Shown one piece after another: positions 26,106 through 36,306 of a stretch of 57,162 nt of DNA. The position numbers and the translations under genes were made by a program. The notes beneath the pieces were generated by a model. It was not told the DNA's origin. It made no database searches and was given only the letters and a program-made list of their open reading frames with translations. The DNA is taken from the NCBI GenBank assembly GCA_017694415.1, contig JADIMW010000083.1:1-57162 (forward strand), written 5' to 3'. This stretch comes from Candidatus Caccoplasma merdipullorum. Its GTDB lineage: Bacteria > Bacteroidota > Bacteroidia > Bacteroidales > G3-4614. Numbering within the stretch: position 1 is the first letter of the stretch; each line of letters starts with the position of its first letter.

Positions 26106-26924
26106 TCAGTACTGTTCCTTTTCGTTGGGGAAGTCGCGGCTCTTCACATCCTCGATATACTGCTTTACCGCATCGGTAATAATATCGCCCACGTTGGCAT
26201 ACCGCCTCAAGAAACGCGGCGAAAACCCTTTGTTGATACCCAGCATGTCGTGCATAACAAGCACTTGTCCGTCCGTTCCGCCACCGGCTCCTATCCCTAT
26301 AACAGGAATCGAAATCTCTTCCGAAACGCGCGCCGCAAGTTTAGCCGGAATCTTTTCCAGAACTACGGCAAAGCAGCCGAGACTCTCCAGCAGATGCGCA
26401 TCCTTAATCAGTTTCTGCGCCTCGGCCTCTTCCTGAGCCCTCACGGCATAAGTGCCGAATTTGTTTATCGATTGCGGAGTAAGGCCGAGGTGCCCCATTA
26501 CCGGAATCCCCGCGCTCAGAATCCTCGTTATCGATTCGGCAATCTCCTCGCCCCCCTCTAATTTCACGCAGTCGGCGCCGGTCTCCTTCATAATCTTTAT
26601 GGCCGAGTGCAGAGCCTCTATGGAGTTGCCCTGATAAGAGCCGAAAGGCATATCCACCACAACAAGAGCCCGTTTAACCCCTCTTACCACCGACTGACCG
26701 TGGTAAATCATCTGCTCGAGCGTCATGGGGAGCGTTGTAATGTTCCCCGCCATGACATTCGAAGCCGAGTCGCCTACGAGAATAACATCCATACCCGCTT
26801 CGTCTATAAGTTTGGCCATGGAAAAATCGTATGCCGTAAGCATCGATATTTTTTCTCCGCGGGCTTTCATCTCGGAAAGCCTGTGAGTTGTAACTTTTCT
26901 GGTATCAGGAGTGTAAGTTGACAT
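26106..26924 (-). CDS. panB: 3-methyl-2-oxobutanoate hydroxymethyltransferase PanB
   Basis: PanB transfers a hydroxymethyl group from methylene-tetrahydrofolate to ketoisovalerate, the first committed step to pantothenate. Motifs are [56 protein letters not shown] and [22 protein letters not shown] longer frame opens at 26966, but its first codons overlap the -7 promoter element (26961-26954). The start at 26924 ([16 protein letters not shown], 272 residues) matches family proteins and is preferred. Confidence 0.96.
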   Translation of the reverse strand: MSTYTPDTRKVTTHRLSEMKARGEKISMLTAYDFSMAKLIDEAGMDVILVGDSASNVMAGNITTLPMTLEQMIYHGQSVVRGVKRALVVVDMPFGSYQGNSIEALHSAIKIMKETGADCVKLEGGEEIAESITRILSAGIPVMGHLGLTPQSINKFGTYAVRAQEEAEAQKLIKDAHLLESLGCFAVVLEKIPAKLAARVSEEISIPVIGIGAGGGTDGQVLVMHDMLGINKGFSPRFLRRYANVGDIITDAVKQYIEDVKSRDFPNEKEQY

Positions 26925-26953
26925 TTCTATTACGAATTTATGATTTTCGACCG

Positions 26954-26961
26954 CAAAGTTA
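26954..26961 (-). promoter_or_regulatory. -7 promoter element of panB-DUF418
   Basis: Read leftward, TAACTTTG (26961-26954) matches TAnnTTTG exactly. Initiation near 26947 gives a leader of about 22 bases and rules out the upstream in-frame ATG at 26966. No convincing -33 box is visible. Confidence 0.55.
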
Positions 26962-27102
26962 GTCATAATTTTTCAGCCCGAACCATACAATCCCCGCTTT
27001 TGTTATAAAGCCGTCGGAATACCCCGCGGTACAGATTGCGAAAAAACGCACCGTCCCTTCCGACGCAAGATGCACAACAGTCAAACAATAAAATAAAACA
27101 GT

Positions 27103-28605
27103 ATGGCGAATATCAAACAAAGTGTCAAGTTGGGGGTCTTTACCCTCGCAATAATGAACGTAACGGCGGTGGTCTCGCTGCGAGGGCTTCCTGCCGAGGC
27201 CGAGTACGGACTAAGTTCCGCATTCTATTATATTTTCGCGGCGATAGTATTCCTTATCCCCACAGCGTTGGTTGCCGCCGAACTTGCCGCAATGTTCCAA
27301 GACAAACAAGGCGGCGTATTCCGCTGGGTAGGGGAGGCCTTCGGCAAGCGGGCAGGATTCGTGGCAATATGGCTGCAGTGGGTCGAAAGCACGATATGGT
27401 ATCCCACGGTACTTACGTTCGGAGCAGTCTCCATAGCCTTTATCGGCCTGCATCCCGCCGAGGACATGCTTGTCGCCTCCAATAAGTTCTATACACTGGC
27501 CGTAGTCCTCATAATCTATTGGGCGGCCACGTTCATCTCCCTGAAAGGACTCGGGTGGGTAGGACGCATATCAAAGATAGGCGGTATGGTGGGGACGATA
27601 ATACCCGCCTTCCTGCTCGTGCTGCTGGCAATATTCTATCTGGCAACCGGAGGAGAGTCGCAGATGGACTTCCACGGCGACTTTTTCCCCGACTTCACCC
27701 GCTTCGACAATCTGGTACTGGCTTCGAGCATATTCCTTTTCTATGCCGGTATGGAGATGGGCGGAATACATGTAAAGGATATGGAAAACCCGGCCAAGAA
27801 CTATCCCAAGGGAGTCTTTATCGGTTCCGCACTTACCGTGCTGATATTCATACTCGGGACATTCTCGCTCGGCATAATAATACCGCAAAAAGAGATAAAC
27901 CTTACGCAGAGCCTTCTGGTGGGATTCGACAACTATATGGCCTATATCCGGGCATCGTGGCTCTCGCCCGTCATAGCCGTGGCGTTGGCGTTCGGCGTAT
28001 TGGCCGGAGTGCTGACATGGGTGGCAGGCCCGTCGAAAGGTATCTTCGTCGTAGGAAAAGCCGGCTATCTCCCTCCATTCTTCCAAAAGACAAATGCGAT
28101 AGGCGTACAGAAAAACATCCTCTATCTGCAAGGCGGGCTGGTAACCCTACTTTCGCTTCTGTTCGTCGTCATGCCCTCCGTGCAAAGTTTTTACCAGATA
28201 CTCTCCCAACTAACGGTATTGCTCTATCTGATAATGTATATGCTGATGTTTGCCGCCGCGATAGCGTTGCGGTACAGCATGAAAAAAGCTCAGCGGCCGT
28301 TCAGCATAGGAAAAAAAGGCAACCTGCTAATATGGATGGTGGCAGGACTCGGATTCCTCGGCTCACTGCTTGCTTTCGTATTAAGTTTTATACCCCCGGC
28401 ACAAATATCGACAGGCAGCAATACCGTCTGGTATGCAGTGCTGATAACAGGGTGCGTGGTGGTAACAGGAATACCGTTCGTGATATTCGCCATGCGCAAA
28501 CCATCATGGACCGATAAAAATTCCGAATTCGAGCCGTTCCATTGGGAAACCGATGCCGCAACAGCATCCGGGCAACCCGAAAAAGACACAGGGCAACGGC
28601 AATAA
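27103..28605 (+). CDS. APC-superfamily amino-acid permease (glutamate/GABA antiporter-like)
   Basis: This 500-residue protein has 12 membrane segments and the APC-family start TLAIMNVTAVVSLRGLPAEAEYGLSSAFYYIFAAIVFLIP. GGVFRWVGEAFGKRAGFVAIWLQWVE (about residues 67-92) and FYAGMEMGGIHVKDMENPAKNYPKG (about 208-232) are the conserved substrate-site helices of the GadC-type branch. The C-terminus is polar and rich in Gln and Asp. No glutamate decarboxylase or glutaminase gene is adjacent, so the exchanged amino acids cannot be named from context. Confidence 0.88.
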   Translation: MANIKQSVKLGVFTLAIMNVTAVVSLRGLPAEAEYGLSSAFYYIFAAIVFLIPTALVAAELAAMFQDKQGGVFRWVGEAFGKRAGFVAIWLQWVESTIWYPTVLTFGAVSIAFIGLHPAEDMLVASNKFYTLAVVLIIYWAATFISLKGLGWVGRISKIGGMVGTIIPAFLLVLLAIFYLATGGESQMDFHGDFFPDFTRFDNLVLASSIFLFYAGMEMGGIHVKDMENPAKNYPKGVFIGSALTVLIFILGTFSLGIIIPQKEINLTQSLLVGFDNYMAYIRASWLSPVIAVALAFGVLAGVLTWVAGPSKGIFVVGKAGYLPPFFQKTNAIGVQKNILYLQGGLVTLLSLLFVVMPSVQSFYQILSQLTVLLYLIMYMLMFAAAIALRYSMKKAQRPFSIGKKGNLLIWMVAGLGFLGSLLAFVLSFIPPAQISTGSNTVWYAVLITGCVVVTGIPFVIFAMRKPSWTDKNSEFEPFHWETDAATASGQPEKDTGQRQ

Positions 28606-28692
28606 TCCCCGCCCTCCGTCGGTATAATGAGCGGATAAATTCCAAAGCAGAAAGCAGGACTCAAAAAAGCCGACGGCAACCGCATGTAAAAT

Positions 28693-28745
28693 AACGCCAT
28701 ATCGCAGCTCGGCAACAGAGCCCGATATGGCGTTGCCTGTTTTGT
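28693..28745 (+). terminator. Long hairpin terminator after the permease
   Basis: Perfect 12-base arms 28693-28704 and 28723-28734 enclose a smaller GCTC/GAGC stem; a TGTTTTG run follows at 28738-28744. Confidence 0.6.
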
Positions 28746-29019
28746 CCGACATGCCGTAAACAAGCCGTGTCTGCTAAAATACGCCCATTTGCCCCGACAG
28801 TATCGCCCCATATATCCAAAGCAATAGCAGATGCAATACTGACGCCCCTCGGCAAAACATATCATCATCTGCTTAAAATCATTATTATAGCGTTATTTTA
28901 TTGCAGTAAATGAAAAAAAACCTATCTTTGCGCGATATTGGGAAAAAGGGTACGTCTGTAACAGACGCTTTCCCTCGTAAGCAATTATCGGATAGGAAAC
29001 TAAAACATGATATAAAAAA
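28746..29019 (+). promoter_or_regulatory. secDF promoter and structured leader
   Basis: TATTG at 28899-28903, 19 bases, then TATCTTTG at 28923-28930 is a good Bacteroidota promoter. The leader then contains a two-part hairpin: GGGAAA (28940-28945) with TTTCCC (28969-28974), and CGTCTG (28953-28958) with CAGACG (28962-28967). A two-codon frame (ATG ATA TAA) ends a few bases before the secDF ATG. With the terminator before it, this accounts for the 414-base gap; no gene is seen in it. Confidence 0.6.
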
Positions 29020-32000
29020 ATGCAGAACAAAGGTTTTATTAGAGTTTTTGCGGTATTATTGACGCTGGTATGTCTGTTCTACCTGTCGTTTTCGATAATA
29101 ACCACCCGTTACAGCAAGAAAGCCGAGGAGTTTGCCGCAGGCGATGCTATGAAATACAAACAGTACATGGATTCCATTTCGAGCGAGAAAGTATATCTGT
29201 GGTACACATTCAAGCAGTGTCGCGAAATGGAAGTAGGCCTCGGTCTCGACCTGAAGGGAGGAATGAACGTAACCCTTCAGATTTCGGTAGAAGACGTACT
29301 CCGTTCCCTTTCCGACAACAACCCCGACCCGAACTTCAATCAGGCGTTGGCCAATGCATCGGCAAATCAGGCGGACAATAACGATTTCCTCACCACATTC
29401 GTAAACGAGTACAAGAAAATCGACCCCAACATACAGTTGGCATCGATATTCAGCACCTACAAGCTGAAAGATAAAATACCCCCGACGTCCACCAATTCCG
29501 AAGTAATATCGGTATTGAATACCGAGATAGCAGGTGCCGTGGACAATACATTCAACGTATTGCGTACCCGTATCGACCGTTTCGGCGTAGTAGCCCCCAA
29601 CCTGCAGCGTCTCGAAAAGACAGGACGCATATTGGTTGAACTTCCGGGCGTAAAAGAACCCGAACGCGTTCGTAAACTTTTGCAGGGAAGCGCAAATCTT
29701 GAATTCTGGGAAACCTACAACCTGAATGAAATATTCTCCCAATTGTCGGCAGTAAACGACATGCTTGCACAAGCAGAGGCACAGGCAGAGGCAGAATCCG
29801 AAACAGCAACTGCAGCCGTTGAAGAAAAGGCCGAAGCCGCACAACCGGCAACAGAGCAGGATGCCCTCAAGGCACTTCAGGACAGCCTCAAAAGCACAAC
29901 CGCCGCACAAGCCGAAGCCTCAGCCGGATTACAGGCCGAGCAGCAGAGAAAGGACAACCCCCTCTTCTCGCGCCTGATGCCCAATATCGGACAGAACGGA
30001 GCGATTGGCAGTGGGCCGGCAGTAGGTATAGCCAACGTAGCCGATACTGCAGAAGTAAACAAAATACTTGCGATGCCCAAAGTACGCGAGATGTTACCTG
30101 CAAACGCAGTATTCCGCTGGAGCGTAAAGGCAATAGACGAAAAGGAAAAATATTTCCAGCTCGTAGCATTGAAAGCCACCAACGGCGGACGTCCCCCGCT
30201 TGAAGGAGACGTAATCACCGACGCTACCGACGACTTCGACCAACTCACCAATCAAGCTGTCGTAAGTATGAAGATGAACAGCGAAGGAGCAAAAATCTGG
30301 GCTCAGCTTACACGCGAAAACATAGGGCGTTGCGTAGCAATAGTCCTCGACGACCAAGTATATTCCTTCCCGGTAGTCAATACCGAGATAACCGGCGGCA
30401 GTTCCCAAATATCCGGAAACTTCACTCCCGAAGAGGCAAAAGACCTTTCCAACGTGTTGAAGTCGGGTAAAATGGCCGCATCGGTCAAGATAGTACAAGA
30501 AGACGTAATCGGTCCGTCCCTCGGAAAAGAAGCGATAGAAAGCGGCATAATGTCGTTCATATTCGCTCTTGTTCTCCTTATGATATATATGATTTCCATA
30601 TACGGAGTAGTTCCCGGACTGGTAGCCAATGTAGCCCTCATCCTCAACCTCTTCTTCACTATGGGCGTACTTGCATCGTTTCAGGCGGTGCTTACATTGT
30701 CGGGTATAGCCGGTTTGGTGCTGTCGCTCGGTATAGCAGTCGATGCCAACGTGCTTATATATGAAAGAGCAAAAGAGGAGTTGCGCGCAGGAAAGAACTT
30801 GCAGGCCGCAATTACCGACGGATACAAAAACGCATTCTCCGCAATATTCGACTCCAACATAACATCGGTAATAACCGGTATAATACTATTCGTATTCGGT
30901 ACAGGCCCGATAAAAGGATTCGCAACAACCCTCATAATCGGTATAATAATGTCGTTCTTTACGGCAGTATTCCTTACCCGCATGTTCTACGAAAGAGGAC
31001 TCGAAAAGAACTGGTTCTCGCACCTTACATTCACCACGCGTCTTACCCGCAATTTCCTGCTTAACCCCACGGTTAATTTCCTCGGAGGCAGAAAAATATC
31101 GTATATAGTTTGCAGCATACTGGTACTGATAGGCGTAGGGTCGCTTGTAACACGCGGACTGGAACAAGGTATCGATTTCTCAGGAGGTCGCAACTATGTA
31201 ATCCGCTTCGAAGAGAAAGTAAACACACAAGAACTCGGCAGCATGTTGCGTCCCCAGTTCCCCGAATCGGCCGTATCGGTCATAACAATCGGCGGCGACA
31301 ATCAGGTACGCGTATCCACCAACTACCGCATAGCCGAAACCGACGAGTCGATAGACAACAAAATAATAGAGAAACTCTATACGGGATTGCAGAGCAAACT
31401 CGGAGACAAGACTCTCGAGCAGTTCTCCACCGAAAACATACAGAGCGTACAGAAAGTAGGGCCGAGCATAGCCGAAGACATAACCCGCGGAGCAATCTGG
31501 GCGGTAATCTTCTCTCTGCTGGCAATCGCCCTCTACATACTGTTGCGCTTCCGCGACCTCGCATTCAGTGCAGGAACACTTGTCGCACTTACATTCGATA
31601 CCGTATTCATAATGTCGTTCTACTCCCTGTTCAGCGGACTGCTTCCGTTCTCAATGGAAATAGACCAGTCGTTCATAGCGGCAATCCTCACCGTGATAGG
31701 ATATTCGGTAAACGACAAGGTTGTGGTATTCGACCGTGTAAGGGAAATAACGGGAATGTATCCCAAGCGCGACAAATTCACAGTCATAAACGATGCGCTG
31801 AACAGCACCCTCTCACGTACGATAAACACGTCGTTCAGTACGCTCATAGTGCTGATATGTATATTCGTACTCGGCGGAGACACAATACGCAGCTTTACGT
31901 TCGCAATGCTTCTCGGAGTTATCGTGGGAACATTCTCAACCCTTTACGTAGCAGTACCGACAGCATACGAAATGTTGAGCCGCGAACAGAAAAAGGCAAT

Positions 32001-32025
32001 GGCAACAGCCGCCAAAACCAAATAA
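29020..32025 (+). CDS. secDF: Fused protein-export membrane protein SecDF
   Basis: This 1001-residue protein joins SecD (residues 1 to about 690) and SecF (about 700-1000), which use the proton gradient to drive late steps of Sec export. SecD motifs include LGLDLKGGMNVTLQ (about 73-86), TRIDRFGVVAPNLQ, LAGLVLSLGIAVDANVLIYERAKEEL and the SecF ones IDFSGGRNYVIRF, IGYSVNDKVVVFDRVRE. An Ala/Gln/Glu-rich low-complexity insert (about residues 245-320) lies in the periplasmic P1 domain. Fusion and insert are usual in Bacteroidales. Confidence 0.98.
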   Translation: MQNKGFIRVFAVLLTLVCLFYLSFSIITTRYSKKAEEFAAGDAMKYKQYMDSISSEKVYLWYTFKQCREMEVGLGLDLKGGMNVTLQISVEDVLRSLSDNNPDPNFNQALANASANQADNNDFLTTFVNEYKKIDPNIQLASIFSTYKLKDKIPPTSTNSEVISVLNTEIAGAVDNTFNVLRTRIDRFGVVAPNLQRLEKTGRILVELPGVKEPERVRKLLQGSANLEFWETYNLNEIFSQLSAVNDMLAQAEAQAEAESETATAAVEEKAEAAQPATEQDALKALQDSLKSTTAAQAEASAGLQAEQQRKDNPLFSRLMPNIGQNGAIGSGPAVGIANVADTAEVNKILAMPKVREMLPANAVFRWSVKAIDEKEKYFQLVALKATNGGRPPLEGDVITDATDDFDQLTNQAVVSMKMNSEGAKIWAQLTRENIGRCVAIVLDDQVYSFPVVNTEITGGSSQISGNFTPEEAKDLSNVLKSGKMAASVKIVQEDVIGPSLGKEAIESGIMSFIFALVLLMIYMISIYGVVPGLVANVALILNLFFTMGVLASFQAVLTLSGIAGLVLSLGIAVDANVLIYERAKEELRAGKNLQAAITDGYKNAFSAIFDSNITSVITGIILFVFGTGPIKGFATTLIIGIIMSFFTAVFLTRMFYERGLEKNWFSHLTFTTRLTRNFLLNPTVNFLGGRKISYIVCSILVLIGVGSLVTRGLEQGIDFSGGRNYVIRFEEKVNTQELGSMLRPQFPESAVSVITIGGDNQVRVSTNYRIAETDESIDNKIIEKLYTGLQSKLGDKTLEQFSTENIQSVQKVGPSIAEDITRGAIWAVIFSLLAIALYILLRFRDLAFSAGTLVALTFDTVFIMSFYSLFSGLLPFSMEIDQSFIAAILTVIGYSVNDKVVVFDRVREITGMYPKRDKFTVINDALNSTLSRTINTSFSTLIVLICIFVLGGDTIRSFTFAMLLGVIVGTFSTLYVAVPTAYEMLSREQKKAMATAAKTK

Positions 32026-32072
32026 CAGTATAGTTGTTAAAAACGGAATAAAGCCGTATAAATGATAGCATT

Positions 32073-32112
32073 GTGCGACCTTGAGGCATTTGTCCCCGAG
32101 GTCGCACTTTTT
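32073..32112 (+). terminator. Terminator of secDF
   Basis: GTGCGACCT (32073-32081) and AGGTCGCAC (32099-32107) are perfect 9-base arms followed by TTTTT. Confidence 0.8.
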
Positions 32113-32687
32113 ATACCCTGCCCGATCCGATTCACCCTGTTTCCGTCCACACGTAAGCCCGCCCCTTCCGGCAATAGAAAAGAAGTAAATCAACCTCCAT
32201 ATCCGTTGCGTGTTCCGTTCCTTATAACATACATTAGAAGACCCGGACTAAACCGTACATAATAAGTATGGCAGAAATGTTCTATCCCGCCAATATACGA
32301 TAACATGGTACGTTTTGTCTCCAATCCGCAAATCGCTTACTCGGAGAAATCTTTGCAATTTGCGCAGTCTGATGTATTCCCCTTTGAGAACAGGAACAAA
32401 AAGTATTATGTGAGGAAAGACAGGGGAACAGGACGATATAGAGCCTCATGACTGCACGTATAACCATACGTCATTATCTGTATGCTCTTTTAGTACGAAG
32501 TGGACTAAAGCTCTGAAAATTTATTCCAAGGCGGATATTGGCGTACAGAAAAGAGATACTTCCGCTTCTGCTTGTAAGTTCGGCGATAAGGACGCAACTT
32601 CATGATAAAAAAGACTCAATCTCCCGGCGAAAGTACGACTTGATAGAATTTGCTTTGTTGGCTGGCGTTACAGGTATATAAGTCAAA
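32113..32687. other. Unexplained 575-base intergenic stretch
   Basis: No recognisable gene. A coding-looking frame without an ATG runs from TTG 32538 to TAA 32679-32681 on the plus strand (about 47 codons, containing EILPLLLVSSAIRTQ). A 61-codon minus-strand frame lies at 32282-32467. Either may be a decayed gene remnant. The 14-base word at 32565-32578 recurs at 16389-16402 upstream of the TonB operon, which may be chance. Confidence 0.4.
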
Positions 32688-32732
32688 AACGGACGAAGCC
32701 GGCAGTTTCATTAATTGCCGGCTTCGTCCGTT
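32688..32732 (-). terminator. Terminator of the GH84 gene
   Basis: Perfect 17-base arms at 32688-32704 and 32716-32732 with an 11-base loop. On the minus strand the stem is followed by TTTTTGAC, giving a U-tract. Confidence 0.9.
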
Positions 32733-32759
32733 ACTTTGTCCCTGTAAGGGACGTATGTA

Positions 32760-35700
32760 TTAATGTATCGCCTTTATGCTCTTGTTTCCGACTTTTATTA
32801 TATAGATTCCTTTATTCGCGGCTCTGATTGAGAAATTATCATCGACAGTTCCGCTGAACAGTTCTATACCGTTTGTGCCGTATATCGTTGCAACTTTGCC
32901 GTTGCACCCTTTTATATACAAGTTGTCGCCGGAGAAGAATACCGCAGGTTCTTCATCAGCCATGCTCTCGTTTATGCCCGAAATGTCCTTACCCTCGGTA
33001 TAAGGCGTTCCCGATGCGGTTATTTCGTACAGATACGGTATGTTGTTCCCGTTCCACTCTATTCGAAGCGAGGAGATACCCTCAATCGATTTTACGTCTA
33101 TGGTTTTCGTGGCATCGTCCAGTACGCCCAAATCGTATGCGTTCCCGTTGGCGTATAAAGTAATTGACGGAAGAGCATAATCCTCGTCGTATGTCGAGTT
33201 GTGGTAAATCGTAATATCTTCGATATTGATGTTGTCGATAAACTGGTAATCGATATATCCTGCCGCATCCGCTTTGTATAACGTACTCAGCGAGCCGTCA
33301 TTAAGTGCCGACGAGTAGATATTGTTGTTATCCTTTGCCGCTGCTATGTCCCTGCCGTTATAAACTTTGAAGTTGGTCAGTTTCAACCATCCGCCGCTTG
33401 CCTTTACAATCATGAAACGGACGTAACGCCCTGTTTTCTCTCCTGTAATTGAGCAAACATATTTATTGTCTTTTATTTCGGAAGTGTTGAAAGAGTTGAT
33501 TTCCTCCCACGAGTTTCCGTTCGAAGAGATTTCTATTACACAATCGCCGGCAGGTTGGTCGTTGCTTTCAAAGTCGAGTTGCACCTCGTATATTACGCAG
33601 TCTTTACCGAGGTCGATAGAGACCCAGTCGCCGTCCTGCTGGTTGCGGCTGCTCCAGAAATAAGACGCGGAATTGTAGTTTATAATATTGCTTATGCTGT
33701 AGTACTGGTACTGAGGCATATTTGTAGAGGCACTCGTCGGAGAGTACAGACCGATAGTCTTTATCTTGCCTGTCAGTGATGCTGTGTTGATTGTCTTTGT
33801 TACACCTTCCGTTACGTTCCTTACTCTGAAATAAGCCATTTCAGTATATGTCGAGCCGTCGGGTTCGAGCATCGTCCAGTTTTTCCCGTTGAGCGAGTAT
33901 TCCACCCGTAATTCATCGGGGAAACCTGCGCTCACAGGCGATATTGCAACTTCCTTTATGTCGTTAATGAATATGCCTATACATTCTCCGGGAGCAAGCG
34001 ATATGTTTGAAAGACCGCCGAGAGACAATTCCGTATTGCTCGTCGAGAGAGTTACGCTCGACGGAAGATATGACAGGTTGTGGATAATTTCGGGATTACG
34101 TTCCTGCGACGGAAACTCCGGGGCATATACGCCGTATTTGCCCATTACAAAATCTACGAACGGCTCCATATATGTATCCGACGGGTTGGCCTCCACATAG
34201 TGGACGGAAGTTCCGGTACCTGCACCCTCCAGAACATACGATTTGAAAGCGGGGTCGCTGTGCAATTTGTTGTAGTGCTGTATGGCGCCGGTGTAATCGG
34301 TCCAGTTATCTACTGTCCCCGGCGATTGCATCCACTTCAGCGCGCTGCTTATAATAAAAGTCATGGAGGCAAGTTTCTCGCTCCACGGACTAATATCCTT
34401 GTACATAAGAGCGTACGCATCGTTATTGCTGTTTTTCATCGTTGCTATTTTAGCGCAGGCAGCATTTATCTCATCCATTTTGCTTATTATCGAGTTAGTG
34501 GTGGATGTCGGCAGATTGAAATCGTAGTAGCTGTACCTGAATGATGAATAGAGAGAGGTCAGTTCGCTCGGCTCGTTCGTGCTCTCCGAGTTGATGCAGA
34601 AAGTCTTGAAGGCCTCGGCCAGTTCGGCATCATCCTTGAAAAGGAACCCGAATGAAGCGTTCCAGTTAGTCGAAGCGTCGAAATCGGCAGTATTCCAGCA
34701 ATAGTCGGCAAGACCGAACATGAAAACTTTCGAAGCCTGTCCTTCCTGCATGGGATTGGCAACTACGCCGCCCAATGCCGGAATAGGAGCGTTTTGTGCA
34801 GAAAAACGGTAAGTCATGTCCAGCATGTAGATTCTGTCGTCGTAGTTGTCGTTACACGGATTGTTCCACCACATAAGCGGATTCCTCCCTATTATGTCTT
34901 TGAACCTCTGGCAGTCGCTGTTGCTTATGTTCGACCATACGCTGCTGCCGGTAAACCCGATTACAATATCAGGGTCGATTGTATTCAAACTCGTGAGCGA
35001 CGACGAGCCTGCATCCAAAGAATATTGTTGCGGGACGAAGAAGAGCGGAGAAATCCTGTCTTCGGGGGCACTTCCGCTTCCGTTGTATTTTTCTTTCAGT
35101 TTGGCATAAAGTTGTTCGGGCAGATAAGCCGTCATTTGTGCGCTCGGAGCATGAGCAATATCATCGATGAAAACGCCGAAACCCCTTACGCCGAGGTCGT
35201 ACATCTTTCCGAACTTCTCCATTATCTTTTCAATACCCGGGTCCATTGCACTCGGACTGCTGAAATCTATGGCATTCTCCATGGCGGGATGAATAGCCCA
35301 TACAAAATTAACGTTGCACTCTGCAGCTTTTTCGCTTATGCGTCTCATGTCGTCCTGTGTGAGGTATCCTTTCTGCCGCTCCTCATCTGAAATGCTTACA
35401 GGATAATCCTCCTGCCAATATCCGGCATGATACGGGTCGGCCTTTGGACCGTAAATAAAAGTGTTCAACTTGAACTCCTTGAAGAATTCCATTAACGACA
35501 ATAAGCTCTCCACACTATACGGTGTACCGTAGTAACCCTCCACAATACCGCGGTATTGTGTATAAGCATAATCTTCAACCGTAGCCTTTTGCAACACTGT
35601 TCCGTCGGCAAGCATCTGTTTCAGAGTCGCCAGCCCGTAAAACGCCGAGCCGTCTTCGTTCCCTATTATGACTATCGCTCCGGCACTTTTTAGACTGTTT

Positions 35701-36062
35701 ATCTGCAGAACGTACGGGTCGTACCGGTTGTCCGCACCAGAGAATACCGTACGCGACAGACCTGCTTCATCGGCAAAATTGTCGGCGTCCCCGTCCGACC
35801 CGTTTATACCTATGTACAAATAACTGTTCGACTGAGAGAAGTCGGAATAAACAGGTGTCAAACCGGCGTCATTCAGAATCTCCTCAGCGAAATTTTTTAT
35901 TTTTTCAGAGATTCCCTCATCCATTACGACATTTATGCTGTTTGAAAGCGAAACCGTTCCGCCGTTTTCGACTATGCTCTGCGGAACAGGGTATAGCGTG
36001 TAGGCATTCATGCTGCACACGCAGAGAACAGTCATTAAAAGAGAAAGTACCGTTTTTTTCAT
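32760..36062 (-). CDS. Secreted GH84 beta-N-acetylglucosaminidase with discoidin domain and T9SS-type tail
   Basis: This 1100-residue enzyme should hydrolyse terminal N-acetylglucosamine from host glycans or glycoproteins. The start at 36062 gives signal peptide MKKTVLSLLMTVLCVCSMNA. The GH20b-like N-domain spans about 21-160. GH84 motifs are RGIVEGYYGTPYS (171-183), YGPKADPYH (204-212, with K207) and the catalytic pair D300-D301 in GFGVFIDDIAH. Beta-sandwich modules follow, including an F5/8-type C domain (SSRNQQDGDWVSIDLGKD through TGRYVRFMIV). The last about 70 residues end NKGIYIIKVGNKSIKAIH, a type IX sorting-domain ending. A 31-codon upstream extension is rejected. Confidence 0.92.
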   Translation of the reverse strand: MKKTVLSLLMTVLCVCSMNAYTLYPVPQSIVENGGTVSLSNSINVVMDEGISEKIKNFAEEILNDAGLTPVYSDFSQSNSYLYIGINGSDGDADNFADEAGLSRTVFSGADNRYDPYVLQINSLKSAGAIVIIGNEDGSAFYGLATLKQMLADGTVLQKATVEDYAYTQYRGIVEGYYGTPYSVESLLSLMEFFKEFKLNTFIYGPKADPYHAGYWQEDYPVSISDEERQKGYLTQDDMRRISEKAAECNVNFVWAIHPAMENAIDFSSPSAMDPGIEKIMEKFGKMYDLGVRGFGVFIDDIAHAPSAQMTAYLPEQLYAKLKEKYNGSGSAPEDRISPLFFVPQQYSLDAGSSSLTSLNTIDPDIVIGFTGSSVWSNISNSDCQRFKDIIGRNPLMWWNNPCNDNYDDRIYMLDMTYRFSAQNAPIPALGGVVANPMQEGQASKVFMFGLADYCWNTADFDASTNWNASFGFLFKDDAELAEAFKTFCINSESTNEPSELTSLYSSFRYSYYDFNLPTSTTNSIISKMDEINAACAKIATMKNSNNDAYALMYKDISPWSEKLASMTFIISSALKWMQSPGTVDNWTDYTGAIQHYNKLHSDPAFKSYVLEGAGTGTSVHYVEANPSDTYMEPFVDFVMGKYGVYAPEFPSQERNPEIIHNLSYLPSSVTLSTSNTELSLGGLSNISLAPGECIGIFINDIKEVAISPVSAGFPDELRVEYSLNGKNWTMLEPDGSTYTEMAYFRVRNVTEGVTKTINTASLTGKIKTIGLYSPTSASTNMPQYQYYSISNIINYNSASYFWSSRNQQDGDWVSIDLGKDCVIYEVQLDFESNDQPAGDCVIEISSNGNSWEEINSFNTSEIKDNKYVCSITGEKTGRYVRFMIVKASGGWLKLTNFKVYNGRDIAAAKDNNNIYSSALNDGSLSTLYKADAAGYIDYQFIDNINIEDITIYHNSTYDEDYALPSITLYANGNAYDLGVLDDATKTIDVKSIEGISSLRIEWNGNNIPYLYEITASGTPYTEGKDISGINESMADEEPAVFFSGDNLYIKGCNGKVATIYGTNGIELFSGTVDDNFSIRAANKGIYIIKVGNKSIKAIH

Positions 36063-36228
36063 GTTTTGATATTTTTTGTTAATAAGATTTTTTGCCTGTC
36101 CCTTTCTCAAGAAGAAAGCCTGAAAATATTCCGGATGCGAAAAGGAGATGTTCAATTCCTGTTTGTTGCCGGATTGAATTTACCCTTTCGTCGGGTTTCA
36201 AATTCGATACAACCCGCAATATATTAAG

Positions 36229-36236
36229 CAAAGATA
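36229..36236 (-). promoter_or_regulatory. -7 promoter element of the GH84 gene
   Basis: Read leftward, TATCTTTG (36236-36229) matches TAnnTTTG. It leaves a leader of roughly 160 bases before the chosen ATG at 36062. No clear -33 TTTG is seen. Confidence 0.4.
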
Positions 36237-36306
36237 ATATAAAAAAAGGATATATGCCGAATTTATTTTACAGTTAATTAAAAAATGACGATTTATCCGA
36301 TAAGAT

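Noticed and set aside
36063..36155. N-terminal extension of the GH84 frame
   Set aside because: The extra 31 residues precede a perfect signal peptide beginning at the internal Met and would bury it.
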